Assembly (NCBI GenBank): GCA_016788885.1
Contig: JAEURX010000052.1
Span: forward strand, 124,001 to 188,000
Direction: 5' to 3'
Length of the DNA: 64,000 nucleotides
From: Nitrospira sp.
Lineage (GTDB): Bacteria > Nitrospirota > Nitrospiria > Nitrospirales > Nitrospiraceae
Shown here: one piece after another, positions 26,694 to 36,277 of the stretch
Layout: each line of letters begins with the position of its first letter
How positions within the stretch are numbered: position 1 is the stretch's first letter
The notes under the pieces: model-generated
Databases searched by the model: none
Told to the model about the DNA's origin: nothing
Seen by the model: only the letters and a program-made list of their open reading frames with translations
Program-made: the position numbers and the translations under genes

Positions 26694-26894
26694 GACGGCA
26701 GGCCATAGGGTAGGTTGCGGCTCGACCGGCGACTTAGGTCAGGCGCTATGTGCGGCCCGACGAAGCTCCGATCCCGACGCAATGTGGTTACGTCCTATCA
26801 GACTCCGCACACCGAGTCGCAGACGGGCACGTTCGGGGATACTTCTTCAGCATACAAAAATTCCGGCATGGAACATAGCCCCCAAGCCACCGAG

Positions 26895-29327
26895 TTATCG
26901 CAATTCCACAATCGTCACTCCGTCGCCACCTTCCGCACGATCACCCGGCCGAAACGCCACGACATAGGGGGAGGCCTTCAGATATTCCCGTAGCGCGGCC
27001 CGCAACCGACCGGTGCCGTGCCCATGGATGATGCGCACAAAGGGGCTTCCCCCAAAGACGGCACGATCGAGACCGGCCACGACGACATCCAACGCATCGT
27101 CGGCTGCCTGCCCACGCACGTCCAGCGTCTCCTGGATGTCTTCAGAGGCCAAGGTCTGGGTAGTTCGCCTCGGGGAACCGGCGCTCGTTTTGATCGGCTC
27201 AGGAACTGCCGGCCGACGACTCCTGGAGATGCCTGCCAGACTTGCCACATTCGCCAGGATTTCCCCCTCACCGACTTTCAGACGCACGCGCTTTTTGCCC
27301 TGAGGATTTTCCAGCAGCGTGCCTGTCATACCGAGTCCCACCACTTCGACGGCATCTCCAGTGGATAGCTGATCGACGGGAATCGGTTCTTCGGACTCTC
27401 CGACCTCGTGCCGAACCGCCTGTTCCAATTCCACCAGCCGCGCCTTGGCCTCTTTGGCCTTGAGCAGTTTTTGATCCCGCTTCAAGTCATCCATCGTTGC
27501 CTGCACGGCCGCCCGGGCGCGTTGAAACTCCTGGGACAACTTTTTCTTCAACCCCTGTCGCTCATCCCGTTCGGATTCCTGCAGGAACGTCAGCAATTCC
27601 TGTGTTTCTCGAGACGCCTGTTCCGCAGCCTGCCTGGCCGCCGTCGCCGCAGCAAGGTCCTCGCTCAATCGTCGTTGCTTGTCCTGCAGATCACTCAACA
27701 GGGTCTCAAGGACCCTGTTATCGCCCTGAAGCCGCGCCCGGGCATCGCCCAGCAAAGCTCGATCCATTCCGAGCCGCCCTGCGATTTCAATTGCAGCAGA
27801 CCCCCCCGGTTGTCCCTGGATCACCCTGTAGGTCGGTGACAGGGTCTCGATATTGAATTCGACACTCGCATTGGCAAATCCTGGCCGCTCGTGGGCTAAA
27901 CCTTTCAGGACGCTGTAGTGCGTGGTGGCCACAACCTTCACCCCAGCCTCTGCCAACCGACAGAGTAAGGCACTGGCGAGCGCCGCGCCTTCAGCCGGAT
28001 CGGTGGAGGTCACCGGCTCATCCAACAAGACCAGCGCACGACCGGGCCCCCCCGACGTCGACGGCCCTCCTGATGCGGCTCCGTCGGACACCTCCGAGAG
28101 CAGCTGCACCATCTGCGTAATATGCGCAGAAAAGCTGGACAGATCTCGTGCCAGATCCTGCGCATCTCCGATATCGGCATACACCGAGGGAAAGATCGCC
28201 ATTTCCGACTCAGGCGCACAGGGAAGGTGCAGACCGCAGCGCACCATCAACGAGAACAAGCCAAGCAACTTCAGCGTGACGGTTTTTCCTCCCGTGTTGG
28301 GGCCGGAGATGATGAGCACCCGCACGGTTTCATCAAACGCCAAGTCGTTGGGCACCACCTGCTCTTTCGTCAGCACCAGGAACGGGTGACGCGCCTGCTT
28401 GAGCAGCACGCACCCCTGATCGTTGAGACGTGTGGGAGAGGCCTGCAGGCGCTGACTCAGCGCCGCCTTTGCCGATATGCTATCCAGTCGACCCAGCACT
28501 CCCACCGTTCCTGCCAGTGCCGGTTGATGAGGAGCCACCAGCGCGGACAACTCGCGCAGGATGCGACGCACCTCACGCTCGACGTCCAAATCCACAACCT
28601 TAATAGAATTATTCAGGTCTACCAGTTCGCGCGGCTCCAGAAAGAGGGTGGCGCCGCTCGACGACACATCGTGCACGATGCCTGGAACCCGCCCTTGCAT
28701 CTCAGCCTTGATCGGAACCACATACCGGCCTTCCCGTTGAGCAAAGTACTGCTCCTGCAAGACCTCTTCGTATCGGCGCGAGTGCAAGATTTGATCGAGG
28801 CGATGCCGCATTTGCTGTTTGAGGTCTGTGGCACGCTGCATCAGGCGATGCAACTCCGGGCTGGCCGACTCCCGTATGGACCCATCGGGTTCGATCGCTC
28901 GCTTCAAGGCGTCGGACAACCTGCGATACTCGCTCACCGGCCCCAACGCCGGCACCAGGGCGCTCACCGTCGGCGCATCAGCCTGGTGGCGGAGAAGGTA
29001 GCGCTGCACGTCATCGATGACTTCCAGGACAAGGGCAATATCCCGCAACCCATGCGCTTCCAGAGCCGCCCCCTTGGCCACCCGCCCCAACCACTCCAAC
29101 ACGTCCGGAAATCGCAGGATCGGAAAGGGATCGGTCCCGCCCCGCAAGCGGATCATGTCGGTGGTTTCCGCCTGTCGGATTCGGGCTTGAGCCAGATCCT
29201 CTTCCAACTCCATCGTACGACAATATTCGACGCCAATCGTCGATTGGGCGTACGACGCCAGGTATTCCAATAACTTCCCCCACTCGAGCACTTTTCCTGC
29301 TTCAGCCTGCAATGTTTCGGACGGCAT
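26895..29327 (-). CDS. mutS2: MutS2 family ATPase/endonuclease
   Basis: A protein of 810 aa from the ATG at 29327, preceded by GGAG 4 bases away. An ATG 18 bp earlier has no such site. The clamp/lever domains lead to the MutS ATPase: Walker A ISGPNTGGKTVTLKLLG near residue 330, then LDEPVTSTDPAEGAAL and TTHYSVLKGLAHE. A coiled-coil region at about 510-620 is followed by the C-terminal Smr nuclease domain (LDVRGQAADDALDVV, IIHGHGTGRLRAALREYL). MutS2 acts in suppression of recombination and in ribosome-collision rescue, not mismatch repair. It is transcribed divergently from gap. Confidence 0.94.
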   Translation of the reverse strand: MPSETLQAEAGKVLEWGKLLEYLASYAQSTIGVEYCRTMELEEDLAQARIRQAETTDMIRLRGGTDPFPILRFPDVLEWLGRVAKGAALEAHGLRDIALVLEVIDDVQRYLLRHQADAPTVSALVPALGPVSEYRRLSDALKRAIEPDGSIRESASPELHRLMQRATDLKQQMRHRLDQILHSRRYEEVLQEQYFAQREGRYVVPIKAEMQGRVPGIVHDVSSSGATLFLEPRELVDLNNSIKVVDLDVEREVRRILRELSALVAPHQPALAGTVGVLGRLDSISAKAALSQRLQASPTRLNDQGCVLLKQARHPFLVLTKEQVVPNDLAFDETVRVLIISGPNTGGKTVTLKLLGLFSLMVRCGLHLPCAPESEMAIFPSVYADIGDAQDLARDLSSFSAHITQMVQLLSEVSDGAASGGPSTSGGPGRALVLLDEPVTSTDPAEGAALASALLCRLAEAGVKVVATTHYSVLKGLAHERPGFANASVEFNIETLSPTYRVIQGQPGGSAAIEIAGRLGMDRALLGDARARLQGDNRVLETLLSDLQDKQRRLSEDLAAATAARQAAEQASRETQELLTFLQESERDERQGLKKKLSQEFQRARAAVQATMDDLKRDQKLLKAKEAKARLVELEQAVRHEVGESEEPIPVDQLSTGDAVEVVGLGMTGTLLENPQGKKRVRLKVGEGEILANVASLAGISRSRRPAVPEPIKTSAGSPRRTTQTLASEDIQETLDVRGQAADDALDVVVAGLDRAVFGGSPFVRIIHGHGTGRLRAALREYLKASPYVVAFRPGDRAEGGDGVTIVELR

Positions 29328-29465
29328 ATCGCTCCGACGCCCCATGGATGTTCAAAAAACAGACTCTACCCGACCCCTTGCGCACACACAAGACAGGCCG
29401 TCTCTCCACTCACTCGCCGATGTCCGTTTCGCCAATATCCACCGGCCTTCCCTCTTTTTGTATGC

Positions 29466-29494
29466 TTGACACGCAGAAAGTCGGTCAGTACTAT
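29466..29494 (+). promoter_or_regulatory. Sigma-70-type promoter of the gap operon
   Basis: A perfect -35 TTGACA at 29466-29471 and a -10 TACTAT at 29489-29494 are separated by 17 bp, about 50 bp before the gap start codon. A GAGGA ribosome-binding site follows at about 29531. It is well placed to drive gap-pgk-tpiA-secG. Confidence 0.7.
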
Positions 29495-29533
29495 CGCCCC
29501 AGATTCACTCAGTTCAACCCGTTTAATTCTTGA

Positions 29534-30553
<1,020 letters not shown>

Positions 30554-30649
30554 ACCGAGTCCCACACTTCGCGCTTTTCTGACGTGCAGCACCGGCCGGA
30601 GCTGCCAGCCACCGGCGCGGAACACCCGGAAAAGGAGTGAGGCCCTGTC

Positions 30650-31849
30650 ATGAATATTCGCAAACGAATTATCGAGGATCTTCAACTACGCGGAAAGCGT
30701 GTGATTATCCGAGCAGACTACAATGTCCCGCTCGATGATTCCTTGCAAATTACCGACGACACCAGGATTCGATCCACGCTTCCGACCATCAACCGAGCGG
30801 TTGATGAAGGCGCGAAGGTGATCCTGTGTTCGCACCTCGGCAGGCCGAAGGGGAAATTCGATCCCAAATACAGCCTCGCTCCAGTAGCGAAACGGCTCCA
30901 GCGATTGCTTGGCAAGGAAGTGACATTTGCTCCGGACTGTATCGGCGCGGCCGTCGAAAGTCTCGTCGCCAAGATGCAACCCGGCGACGTCATGCTGTTG
31001 GAAAACCTCCGCTTCCACCCCGAAGAGGAGAAAAATGACGAAGGATTTTCCAAGGCGCTCGCCTCACTCGCCGATGTGTATATCAATGACGCCTTCGGTG
31101 CTGCCCATCGAGCCCATGCATCGACCGTCGGTATCACGAAATACATCCCCGAAGCAGCGGCCGGCTACCTTCTCAAGAAAGAGATCGAGTATCTCGAAGG
31201 GGCCGTCGAAAATCCGGTGCGGCCCTTTGTGGCCATTCTCGGAGGAGCGAAGGTCTCAGGGAAAATCGGGGTCATCGAAAACCTCGGCAAGAGGGTCGAC
31301 AAGGTCATTATCGGCGGTGGCATGGCCTTTACGTTTTTGAAGGCGATGGGGCTCGAGATCGGGCAATCACTCGTTGAAAACGACATGCTCGATTTCGCCA
31401 AAGGGGTGCAGGACCATGCCTTCTCGAGCGGCGTCAAATTTTATCTGCCGGTAGACTGTGTCGTCGCCGCCAGCCGCGAGCCGGGCGCCGAAACAAAGAT
31501 CGTTCCGGTTCAGGAAATTCCAAAGGGCTGGTACGGGTTGGATATCGGACCGGCTTCCGTGAAACTCTTCTCAGAAGCCGTCCAGGACGCCAAGACCATT
31601 CTCTGGAACGGCCCGATGGGCATGTTTGAGGTGGATGCCTTTGCACGAGGCACCCTGGCGATGGCCCATTCCGTCGCAAACGCCTATGCGCTCACCATTG
31701 TCGGCGGAGGTGAAACGGCACTGGCCATTCACCGCGCGGGGGAATCTGAAAGCATCTCGTTCATCTCGACTGGTGGTGGAGCGGCGCTCGAACTTCTCGA
31801 AGGCAAAACCCTCCCGGGGCTTGCGGCACTCCCAAATCGTCCGGCGTAA
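30650..31849 (+). CDS. pgk: Phosphoglycerate kinase
   Basis: A protein of 399 aa, usual bacterial length. It has the substrate-binding RADYNVPLDD near residue 23, CSHLGRPKGKFDPKYSLAPVAKRL, LENLRFHPEEEKND, and the nucleotide-binding C-lobe with GGAKVSGKIGVIENL, IIGGGMAFTFL and WNGPMGMFE. It interconverts 1,3-bisphosphoglycerate plus ADP and 3-phosphoglycerate plus ATP. It lies 96 bp after gap and 36 bp before tpiA. AAGGAG lies upstream of the ATG. Confidence 0.97.
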   Translation: MNIRKRIIEDLQLRGKRVIIRADYNVPLDDSLQITDDTRIRSTLPTINRAVDEGAKVILCSHLGRPKGKFDPKYSLAPVAKRLQRLLGKEVTFAPDCIGAAVESLVAKMQPGDVMLLENLRFHPEEEKNDEGFSKALASLADVYINDAFGAAHRAHASTVGITKYIPEAAAGYLLKKEIEYLEGAVENPVRPFVAILGGAKVSGKIGVIENLGKRVDKVIIGGGMAFTFLKAMGLEIGQSLVENDMLDFAKGVQDHAFSSGVKFYLPVDCVVAASREPGAETKIVPVQEIPKGWYGLDIGPASVKLFSEAVQDAKTILWNGPMGMFEVDAFARGTLAMAHSVANAYALTIVGGGETALAIHRAGESESISFISTGGGAALELLEGKTLPGLAALPNRPA

Positions 31850-31885
31850 CGATATTCTTGACCCACGCTTCCCACGAGAGGCCCC

Positions 31886-32668
31886 GTGAGAACACGCTTC
31901 ATCGTCGGCAACTGGAAAATGAACAAGACGGCCACCGAAGCCGTGGCGTTTGTTCATCGCCTGAATCAGGAGTTACCCAGCCTTGAACATATCCAGGTTG
32001 GGTTCACACCGCCATTTACCGCCTTGCACGCCACGCGAGACGCGCTTGGTTCAACGCCGGCCTTTCTCCTCGGAGCTCAAAATCTCTATTGGGAGGACAA
32101 AGGCGCGTTCACCGGCGAGGTATCGGGTCCGATGCTGAAGGACCTCGGCTGTGAGTTCGTCCTCGTCGGCCATTCCGAACGCCGGCAATATTTTGGAGAC
32201 CAGGATACGTGGACGAACCAGAAGGTTCTAGCAGCCATCCGGCACGGACTCCACCCGATTCTCTGTGTGGGTGAAACCCTCCAGGAACGCGATGCCGAAC
32301 AGACGAACCTCGTGATTGAACGACAACTTCGTGCCGGACTTGTCGGGGTTGACGGCCCAGGACTGGCTACCCTCACGATCGCATACGAGCCAGTTTGGGC
32401 GATTGGAACGGGACGAGCTGCCACGGCACAGCAAGCTGTACCGGTCCATCGCATGATCCGTCGCATTATCGGTGAATTGGGTGGAGCACACTTGGCCAAG
32501 GAGATGAGAATTCTCTATGGCGGCAGCGTCACACCGCACAATATTGCCGATTTTTTATCTTCCGAAGAAATCGATGGCGCGCTGGTCGGCGGGGCTTGTT
32601 TAGATCCCATCTCTTTTGCTACACTCATCAAGGTCGCTATCGGCTCCAAGCCCACCACGACCTCGTAA
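31886..32668 (+). CDS. tpiA: Triosephosphate isomerase
   Basis: A protein of 260 aa starting at a GTG (31886) with GAGAGG just upstream. It has the substrate Lys in GNWKMNKT, the catalytic His in VLVGHSERRQYF near residue 97, the catalytic Glu in AYEPVWAIGTGR near residue 170, and the phosphate-binding YGGSVTPHN. It interconverts dihydroxyacetone phosphate and glyceraldehyde 3-phosphate. secG follows after 5 bp. Confidence 0.96.
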   Translation: MRTRFIVGNWKMNKTATEAVAFVHRLNQELPSLEHIQVGFTPPFTALHATRDALGSTPAFLLGAQNLYWEDKGAFTGEVSGPMLKDLGCEFVLVGHSERRQYFGDQDTWTNQKVLAAIRHGLHPILCVGETLQERDAEQTNLVIERQLRAGLVGVDGPGLATLTIAYEPVWAIGTGRAATAQQAVPVHRMIRRIIGELGGAHLAKEMRILYGGSVTPHNIADFLSSEEIDGALVGGACLDPISFATLIKVAIGSKPTTTS

Positions 32669-32673
32669 ACACT

Positions 32674-33027
32674 ATGTATACCTTGCTGGTCATTGTTCAT
32701 GTCATCGTCTGCCTGCTCATGATTGGAGCAATTTTGCTGCAATCCGGGAAGGGAGCCGAAATCGGTGCAGCGTTCGGCGGTTCAAGTCAAACCGTATTCG
32801 GCAGCCGTGGGCCGGCGAATTTCTTGAGCAAGTTTACGGTGATCACCGCATTCGTGTTTATGTTTACGTCATTGTCTTTGGCTATCCTGGCCAAAGATCG
32901 CACCTTCTCCTCCACAGTCATTGACCTGAACAAGAAACCGGCCACGACGTCTCCCAGTTCGCCTTCGACCGACAGCACTTCCGCCCCTGCAAAGGACTCC
33001 CACTCCTCCGGCGAGAGCTCGCACTAA
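32674..33027 (+). CDS. secG: Protein translocase subunit SecG
   Basis: A protein of 117 aa from the ATG at 32674, 5 bp after tpiA. It has two membrane helices (LLVIVHVIVCLLMIGAILLQ, and FTVITAFVFMFTSLSLAIL) joined by the conserved loop QSGKGAEIGAAFGGSSQTVFGSRG. The C-terminal ~35 residues are a Ser/Thr/Pro-rich tail, common in SecG. It belongs to the SecYEG channel in the inner membrane. The pgk-tpiA-secG order is widespread in bacteria. Confidence 0.94.
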   Translation: MYTLLVIVHVIVCLLMIGAILLQSGKGAEIGAAFGGSSQTVFGSRGPANFLSKFTVITAFVFMFTSLSLAILAKDRTFSSTVIDLNKKPATTSPSSPSTDSTSAPAKDSHSSGESSH

Positions 33028-33135
33028 GCTTTTCTCCCCTTCCCATCATTCAGTTTATCTCCGGATTCATTCGCGAAGTCTCTTCTCATCTTGAGTATCG
33101 TCGTCGTCGATTCGTTCAGCTCAACCGATTGAACA

Positions 33136-33381
33136 CCGGCTGACGTTGCTCAGAAAAATACACCCACTGGCGGAAGCCTACCGGATGTGCAGACCTAAGA
33201 GCCGTCAAGAAGAGGTTGGCGGTGTCGCATTACCTCCGAGTGAGTACTCATGACAGAGCATTCGATGCAGGGCCGCTAGGGGTAGGAACAGGAGTGCGAT
33301 GGACGACGACAGGACTTGGCACACCTCACACACGACGTGAGTCCGACAATTTTGCTGAGACTCCGACGATCGTCAGCGCGG
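33136..33381. ncRNA. Candidate structured RNA in the secG-ilvE gap
   Basis: The gap 33028-33406 (379 bp) between the convergent secG and ilvE holds no convincing gene. CCGGCTGACG at 33136-33145 can pair with CGTCAGCGCGG at 33371-33381 (10 bp, one bulged G), and CTCAG (33149-33153) with CTGAG (33355-33359) just inside. Smaller hairpins fall between: GGC-GGAA-GCC, GAGGT/ACCTC, GCAT-TCG-ATGC and GGACT/AGTCC. A long closing stem around local hairpins is the general shape of RNAs such as 6S, but I match no known family. I see no promoter or U-run terminator, and the strand is undecided. Confidence 0.3.
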
Positions 33382-33406
33382 GAGGAGTAGCAATGCTACG
33401 AGATCG

Positions 33407-34321
33407 CTAGACCGGGGTAAGCCAATGCCGATGAGCGGGATCTGTGCCGCCCACCACATCAAAAAATGCCTTCTGTAGAGTCTTTGTGATGGGCCCGGGA
33501 GTTCCGGTCCCGATGCGCCGCTGATCAATCTCCGTCACTGGTGTCAGCTCTGCTGCGGTCCCAGTCACGAACACTTCTTCGGCCACATACATTTCGTCTC
33601 GGGTGAATCGCTCCTCCACCACCGGAATCTGGCGTTCTTTTGCCAATTGAAGGATCGAATTCCGAGTGATTCCCTCGAGGATCGAGGTGAGCGGCGTAGT
33701 CTTCAACACTCCACGTCGCACAATGAAGACATTCTCACCTGTACCTTCAGCGACATACCCCTCAGGATCCAACATAATGGCTTCATCGTACCCATCGGCT
33801 TTGACTTCCCGCTTGGCAAGTATCGAATTCACATAGTAGCCGGAGATCTTCCCGCGAGTCATGGAGACGTTCACATGGTGGCGGGTAAAGGAAGACACTC
33901 TGGCTCGAATCCCCTTCGCCAAGGCCTCATCCCCGAGATACGTCCCCCATTTCCATGCGGCGATGCTCACATTGATGGGATTGTCACCAGGATACAGACC
34001 CATGGCCCCATAACCGATATAGACCAGCGGGCGGATGTAGCAAGCTTCGAGCTTATTGACCCTGACGGTTTCAACAATCGCTTCGGTGATTTGCTTCCTG
34101 TCGTAGGGTATCTCCATCAGGCCGATATGGGCCGATTCGAACAACCGATCCACATGCTCGCGCAGCCTGAAAATGGCCGAGCCGTTCTGCCCCTTGTAAC
34201 ACCGGATGCCCTCGAAGGCTGCCAGGCCATAGTGCAGTGAATGTGTGAGCACATGGACCTGCGCATCAGCCCACGCAACAAACTTCCCGTCCATCCATAT
34301 TTTTTCGCTGGTTTGTAGCAT
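33407..34321 (-). CDS. ilvE: Branched-chain amino acid aminotransferase
   Basis: A protein of 304 aa, class IV PLP aminotransferase. It begins KIWMDGKFVAWADAQVHVLTHSLHYGLAAFEGIRCY. It has the RPLVYIGYGAMG region, the PLP-lysine region GKISGYYVNSILAKREVK, and the cofactor-binding GYVAEGTGENVFIVRRG. It carries out the last transamination in valine, leucine and isoleucine synthesis. It is a single gene on the minus strand, divergent from rplU and convergent with secG. Confidence 0.93.
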   Translation of the reverse strand: MLQTSEKIWMDGKFVAWADAQVHVLTHSLHYGLAAFEGIRCYKGQNGSAIFRLREHVDRLFESAHIGLMEIPYDRKQITEAIVETVRVNKLEACYIRPLVYIGYGAMGLYPGDNPINVSIAAWKWGTYLGDEALAKGIRARVSSFTRHHVNVSMTRGKISGYYVNSILAKREVKADGYDEAIMLDPEGYVAEGTGENVFIVRRGVLKTTPLTSILEGITRNSILQLAKERQIPVVEERFTRDEMYVAEEVFVTGTAAELTPVTEIDQRRIGTGTPGPITKTLQKAFFDVVGGTDPAHRHWLTPV

Positions 34322-34456
34322 GCGCCGGATAATACCAGCGCCTCGCGATAAGCGTCAAGGCAACGACTGCCCCATCTGCCGACCTGCAGCTTCTCATCCG
34401 GTCGCGCACATTCTTCGGGTTTTGCCGGGCCCGTTCATCCAACACAGCAGTAATTC

Positions 34457-34484
34457 TTGACACTCTCTCCGAGGCTATGATAAA
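34457..34484 (+). promoter_or_regulatory. Probable promoter of rplU-rpmA
   Basis: TTGACA at 34457-34462 is followed 16 bp later by GATAAA (34479-34484), an acceptable -10. An overlapping TATGAT at 34476 would leave only 13 bp and is less likely. It lies about 35-60 bp before the rplU start codon, with GAGGAGA between. Confidence 0.5.
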
Positions 34485-34518
34485 CATCCGCGTTCTGCTG
34501 ACGAGGAGAAAGGCGATC

Positions 34519-34833
34519 ATGTACGCTATTATTGAAACAGGCGGGAAACAGTATCGAGTGGAAGCGGGAACCGTGCTCCAAGTGGAGTCACTTCCTGGAG
34601 AAGTCGGGCATTCGGTGCAGATCGACAAGGTTCGACTACTGCACGGAGAAGGCGGTCTGGTAGTCGGTCAACCGGTGGTCGCAGGGGCAAAGGTGACCGC
34701 GGAGATTCTTCGCCAAGGACGCACCCGTTCCATCACCATCTTCAAGAAACAACGGCGCAAAAACTATCGGCGGACTCGGGGCCACCGGCAAGGCTTCACG
34801 CAGCTGCGGGTCACCGGGATCGAAACGAAATAA
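34519..34833 (+). CDS. rplU: 50S ribosomal protein L21
   Basis: A protein of 104 aa from the ATG at 34519 (MYAIIETGGKQYRVEAG), the usual L21 opening. An earlier in-frame ATG adds 14 non-family residues. It has the conserved VDKVRLL-like segment (IDKVRLLHGEGG) and the basic C-terminal block IFKKQRRKNYRRTRGHRQGFTQLRVTGI that contacts 23S rRNA. rpmA follows after 21 bp, the common rplU-rpmA-obgE order. Confidence 0.97.
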   Translation: MYAIIETGGKQYRVEAGTVLQVESLPGEVGHSVQIDKVRLLHGEGGLVVGQPVVAGAKVTAEILRQGRTRSITIFKKQRRKNYRRTRGHRQGFTQLRVTGIETK

Positions 34834-34854
34834 CGGCCGTAAGGAGAGTTTGCC

Positions 34855-35118
34855 ATGGCAACAAATAAAGGCGGCGGTTCCACACGGAACGGCCGTGACA
34901 GTAATCCACAGTACCTCGGCGTCAAAGCCTATGGTGGAGAGACCATCAAGGCGGGATCCATCATCGTGCGCCAGCGCGGCACGAAGTTTTTTCCTGGGCT
35001 GAATGTGGGCTTGGGCCGCGATCATACCCTCTATGCCTACGTCTCCGGTGTCGTAAAATTCGAAGGTGGTCGCGGCCGACAAAAGGTCAGCGTCTATCCG
35101 GTGACGACCAAGGCTTGA
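34855..35118 (+). CDS. rpmA: 50S ribosomal protein L27
   Basis: A protein of 87 aa. [25 protein letters not shown] and [26 protein letters not shown] are diagnostic. The N-terminal tail, which reaches the peptidyl-transferase centre, reads ATNKGGG rather than the usual AHKKGGG, with Thr-Asn for His-Lys. AAGGAGAG precedes the ATG. No Firmicutes-type cleavable N-terminal extension is present. Confidence 0.97.
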   Translation: MATNKGGGSTRNGRDSNPQYLGVKAYGGETIKAGSIIVRQRGTKFFPGLNVGLGRDHTLYAYVSGVVKFEGGRGRQKVSVYPVTTKA

Positions 35119-35245
35119 CCTCTCATTCGTCCTGACCACGCCTCCACGGAAACTGACACCCTTCATTCACGCAACGTCCCCATGGGCCGGCGAATACGAT
35201 ATACTCCTGCTTCTGAATAACTACGCCGGCTGAGGGGGCGTTGCG

Positions 35246-36277
35246 ATGTCCACATTTGTCGATCAAGCCCAAATCCTCGTGAAAGCGGGGGACGGCGGCA
35301 ATGGCGCCTGCAGCTTTCGCCGCGAAAAGTTCGTACCCCGTGGCGGCCCTGACGGCGGTGACGGAGGCGACGGCGGAAACGTTCTCGTCCAGGCGACCAC
35401 TCGCCTCACGACCCTGCTGGATCTCCGCTACCAGAAACACTATGAAGCCGAGAAGGGCGAGGGCGGAGGTGGCAGCAATTGCCATGGCCGTCGCGGAGTC
35501 GACGTCTCCATTCCCGTCCCAGTCGGCACGATGGTGTTCGACGTCAACACGCAGGAACTGCTCGCTGACCTAACGGAAGACGGCGCCAGCTGCGTCATCG
35601 CCAAGGGCGGCCGAGGGGGGCGTGGCAACACCCAATTCGCCACCTCCACCAACCGTGTTCCGACTCAGTTTGAGCCCGGCACTCCCGGCGAGGAGCGCCT
35701 CCTTCGGCTCGATTTGAAACTCCTGGCTGATGTCGGCCTAGTCGGATACCCCAACGCCGGAAAATCCACACTTATCGCCGCCGTCTCCGCGGCACGCCCC
35801 AAGATTGCCGACTACCCGTTCACCACCCTAACGCCAAACCTTGGCGTGGTTCGATCGGGCGAGGAACAGACCTTCGTTATTGCAGATATCCCTGGCCTGA
35901 TCGAGGGGGCACATGAAGGCAAAGGGCTCGGGTTTCAGTTCCTCCGCCACATTGAGCGCACCAGCCTGCTGATTCATACGATCGACATCTCAGAGTGGGC
36001 CACGGAGGACCCGGTCACCAGCTTCAAAGTTATGCGACACGAGCTGGCTGCGTATGACCCTGCGCTTGCCGATCGCCCCTACGCAGTCGTGGGCACAAAA
36101 CTTGACGTCAAAGGCGAAGGGGAACGGCTCGAACGGCTCAAGAAATATTGCCAACGGCGCAAGATTCCCTTCTTTGCCATCTCAGCCGCCACGCGTGAAG
36201 GATTAGATGAGTGCCTGCGCTACATGGGCCAACAGGTGGCGGCGTTGCGTAAAATTCCATGCGAGACGAAGTCGTAA
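35246..36277 (+). CDS. obgE: GTPase Obg/CgtA
   Basis: A protein of 343 aa. The glycine-rich Obg fold spans residues 1-158 (VKAGDGGNGACSFRREKFVPRGGPDGGDGG). The GTPase domain has G1 GYPNAGKSTL near 168, G2/switch YPFTTLTPNLGVV, and G3 DIPGLIEGAHEGKGLG; the G4 position reads GTKLD. It is a ribosome-assembly GTPase linked to the 50S subunit and stringent control. The variable C-terminal extension of some Obg proteins is absent. The stop overlaps the proB start by 19 bp. A TATACT hexamer at 35200-35205 could be a -10 box, but no -35 is clear. Confidence 0.96.
   Translation: MSTFVDQAQILVKAGDGGNGACSFRREKFVPRGGPDGGDGGDGGNVLVQATTRLTTLLDLRYQKHYEAEKGEGGGGSNCHGRRGVDVSIPVPVGTMVFDVNTQELLADLTEDGASCVIAKGGRGGRGNTQFATSTNRVPTQFEPGTPGEERLLRLDLKLLADVGLVGYPNAGKSTLIAAVSAARPKIADYPFTTLTPNLGVVRSGEEQTFVIADIPGLIEGAHEGKGLGFQFLRHIERTSLLIHTIDISEWATEDPVTSFKVMRHELAAYDPALADRPYAVVGTKLDVKGEGERLERLKKYCQRRKIPFFAISAATREGLDECLRYMGQQVAALRKIPCETKS

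Noticed and set aside
28122-29273. 383-aa open frame on the plus strand
   Set aside because: Antisense shadow of mutS2, composition-driven (His/Gln/Arg rich).
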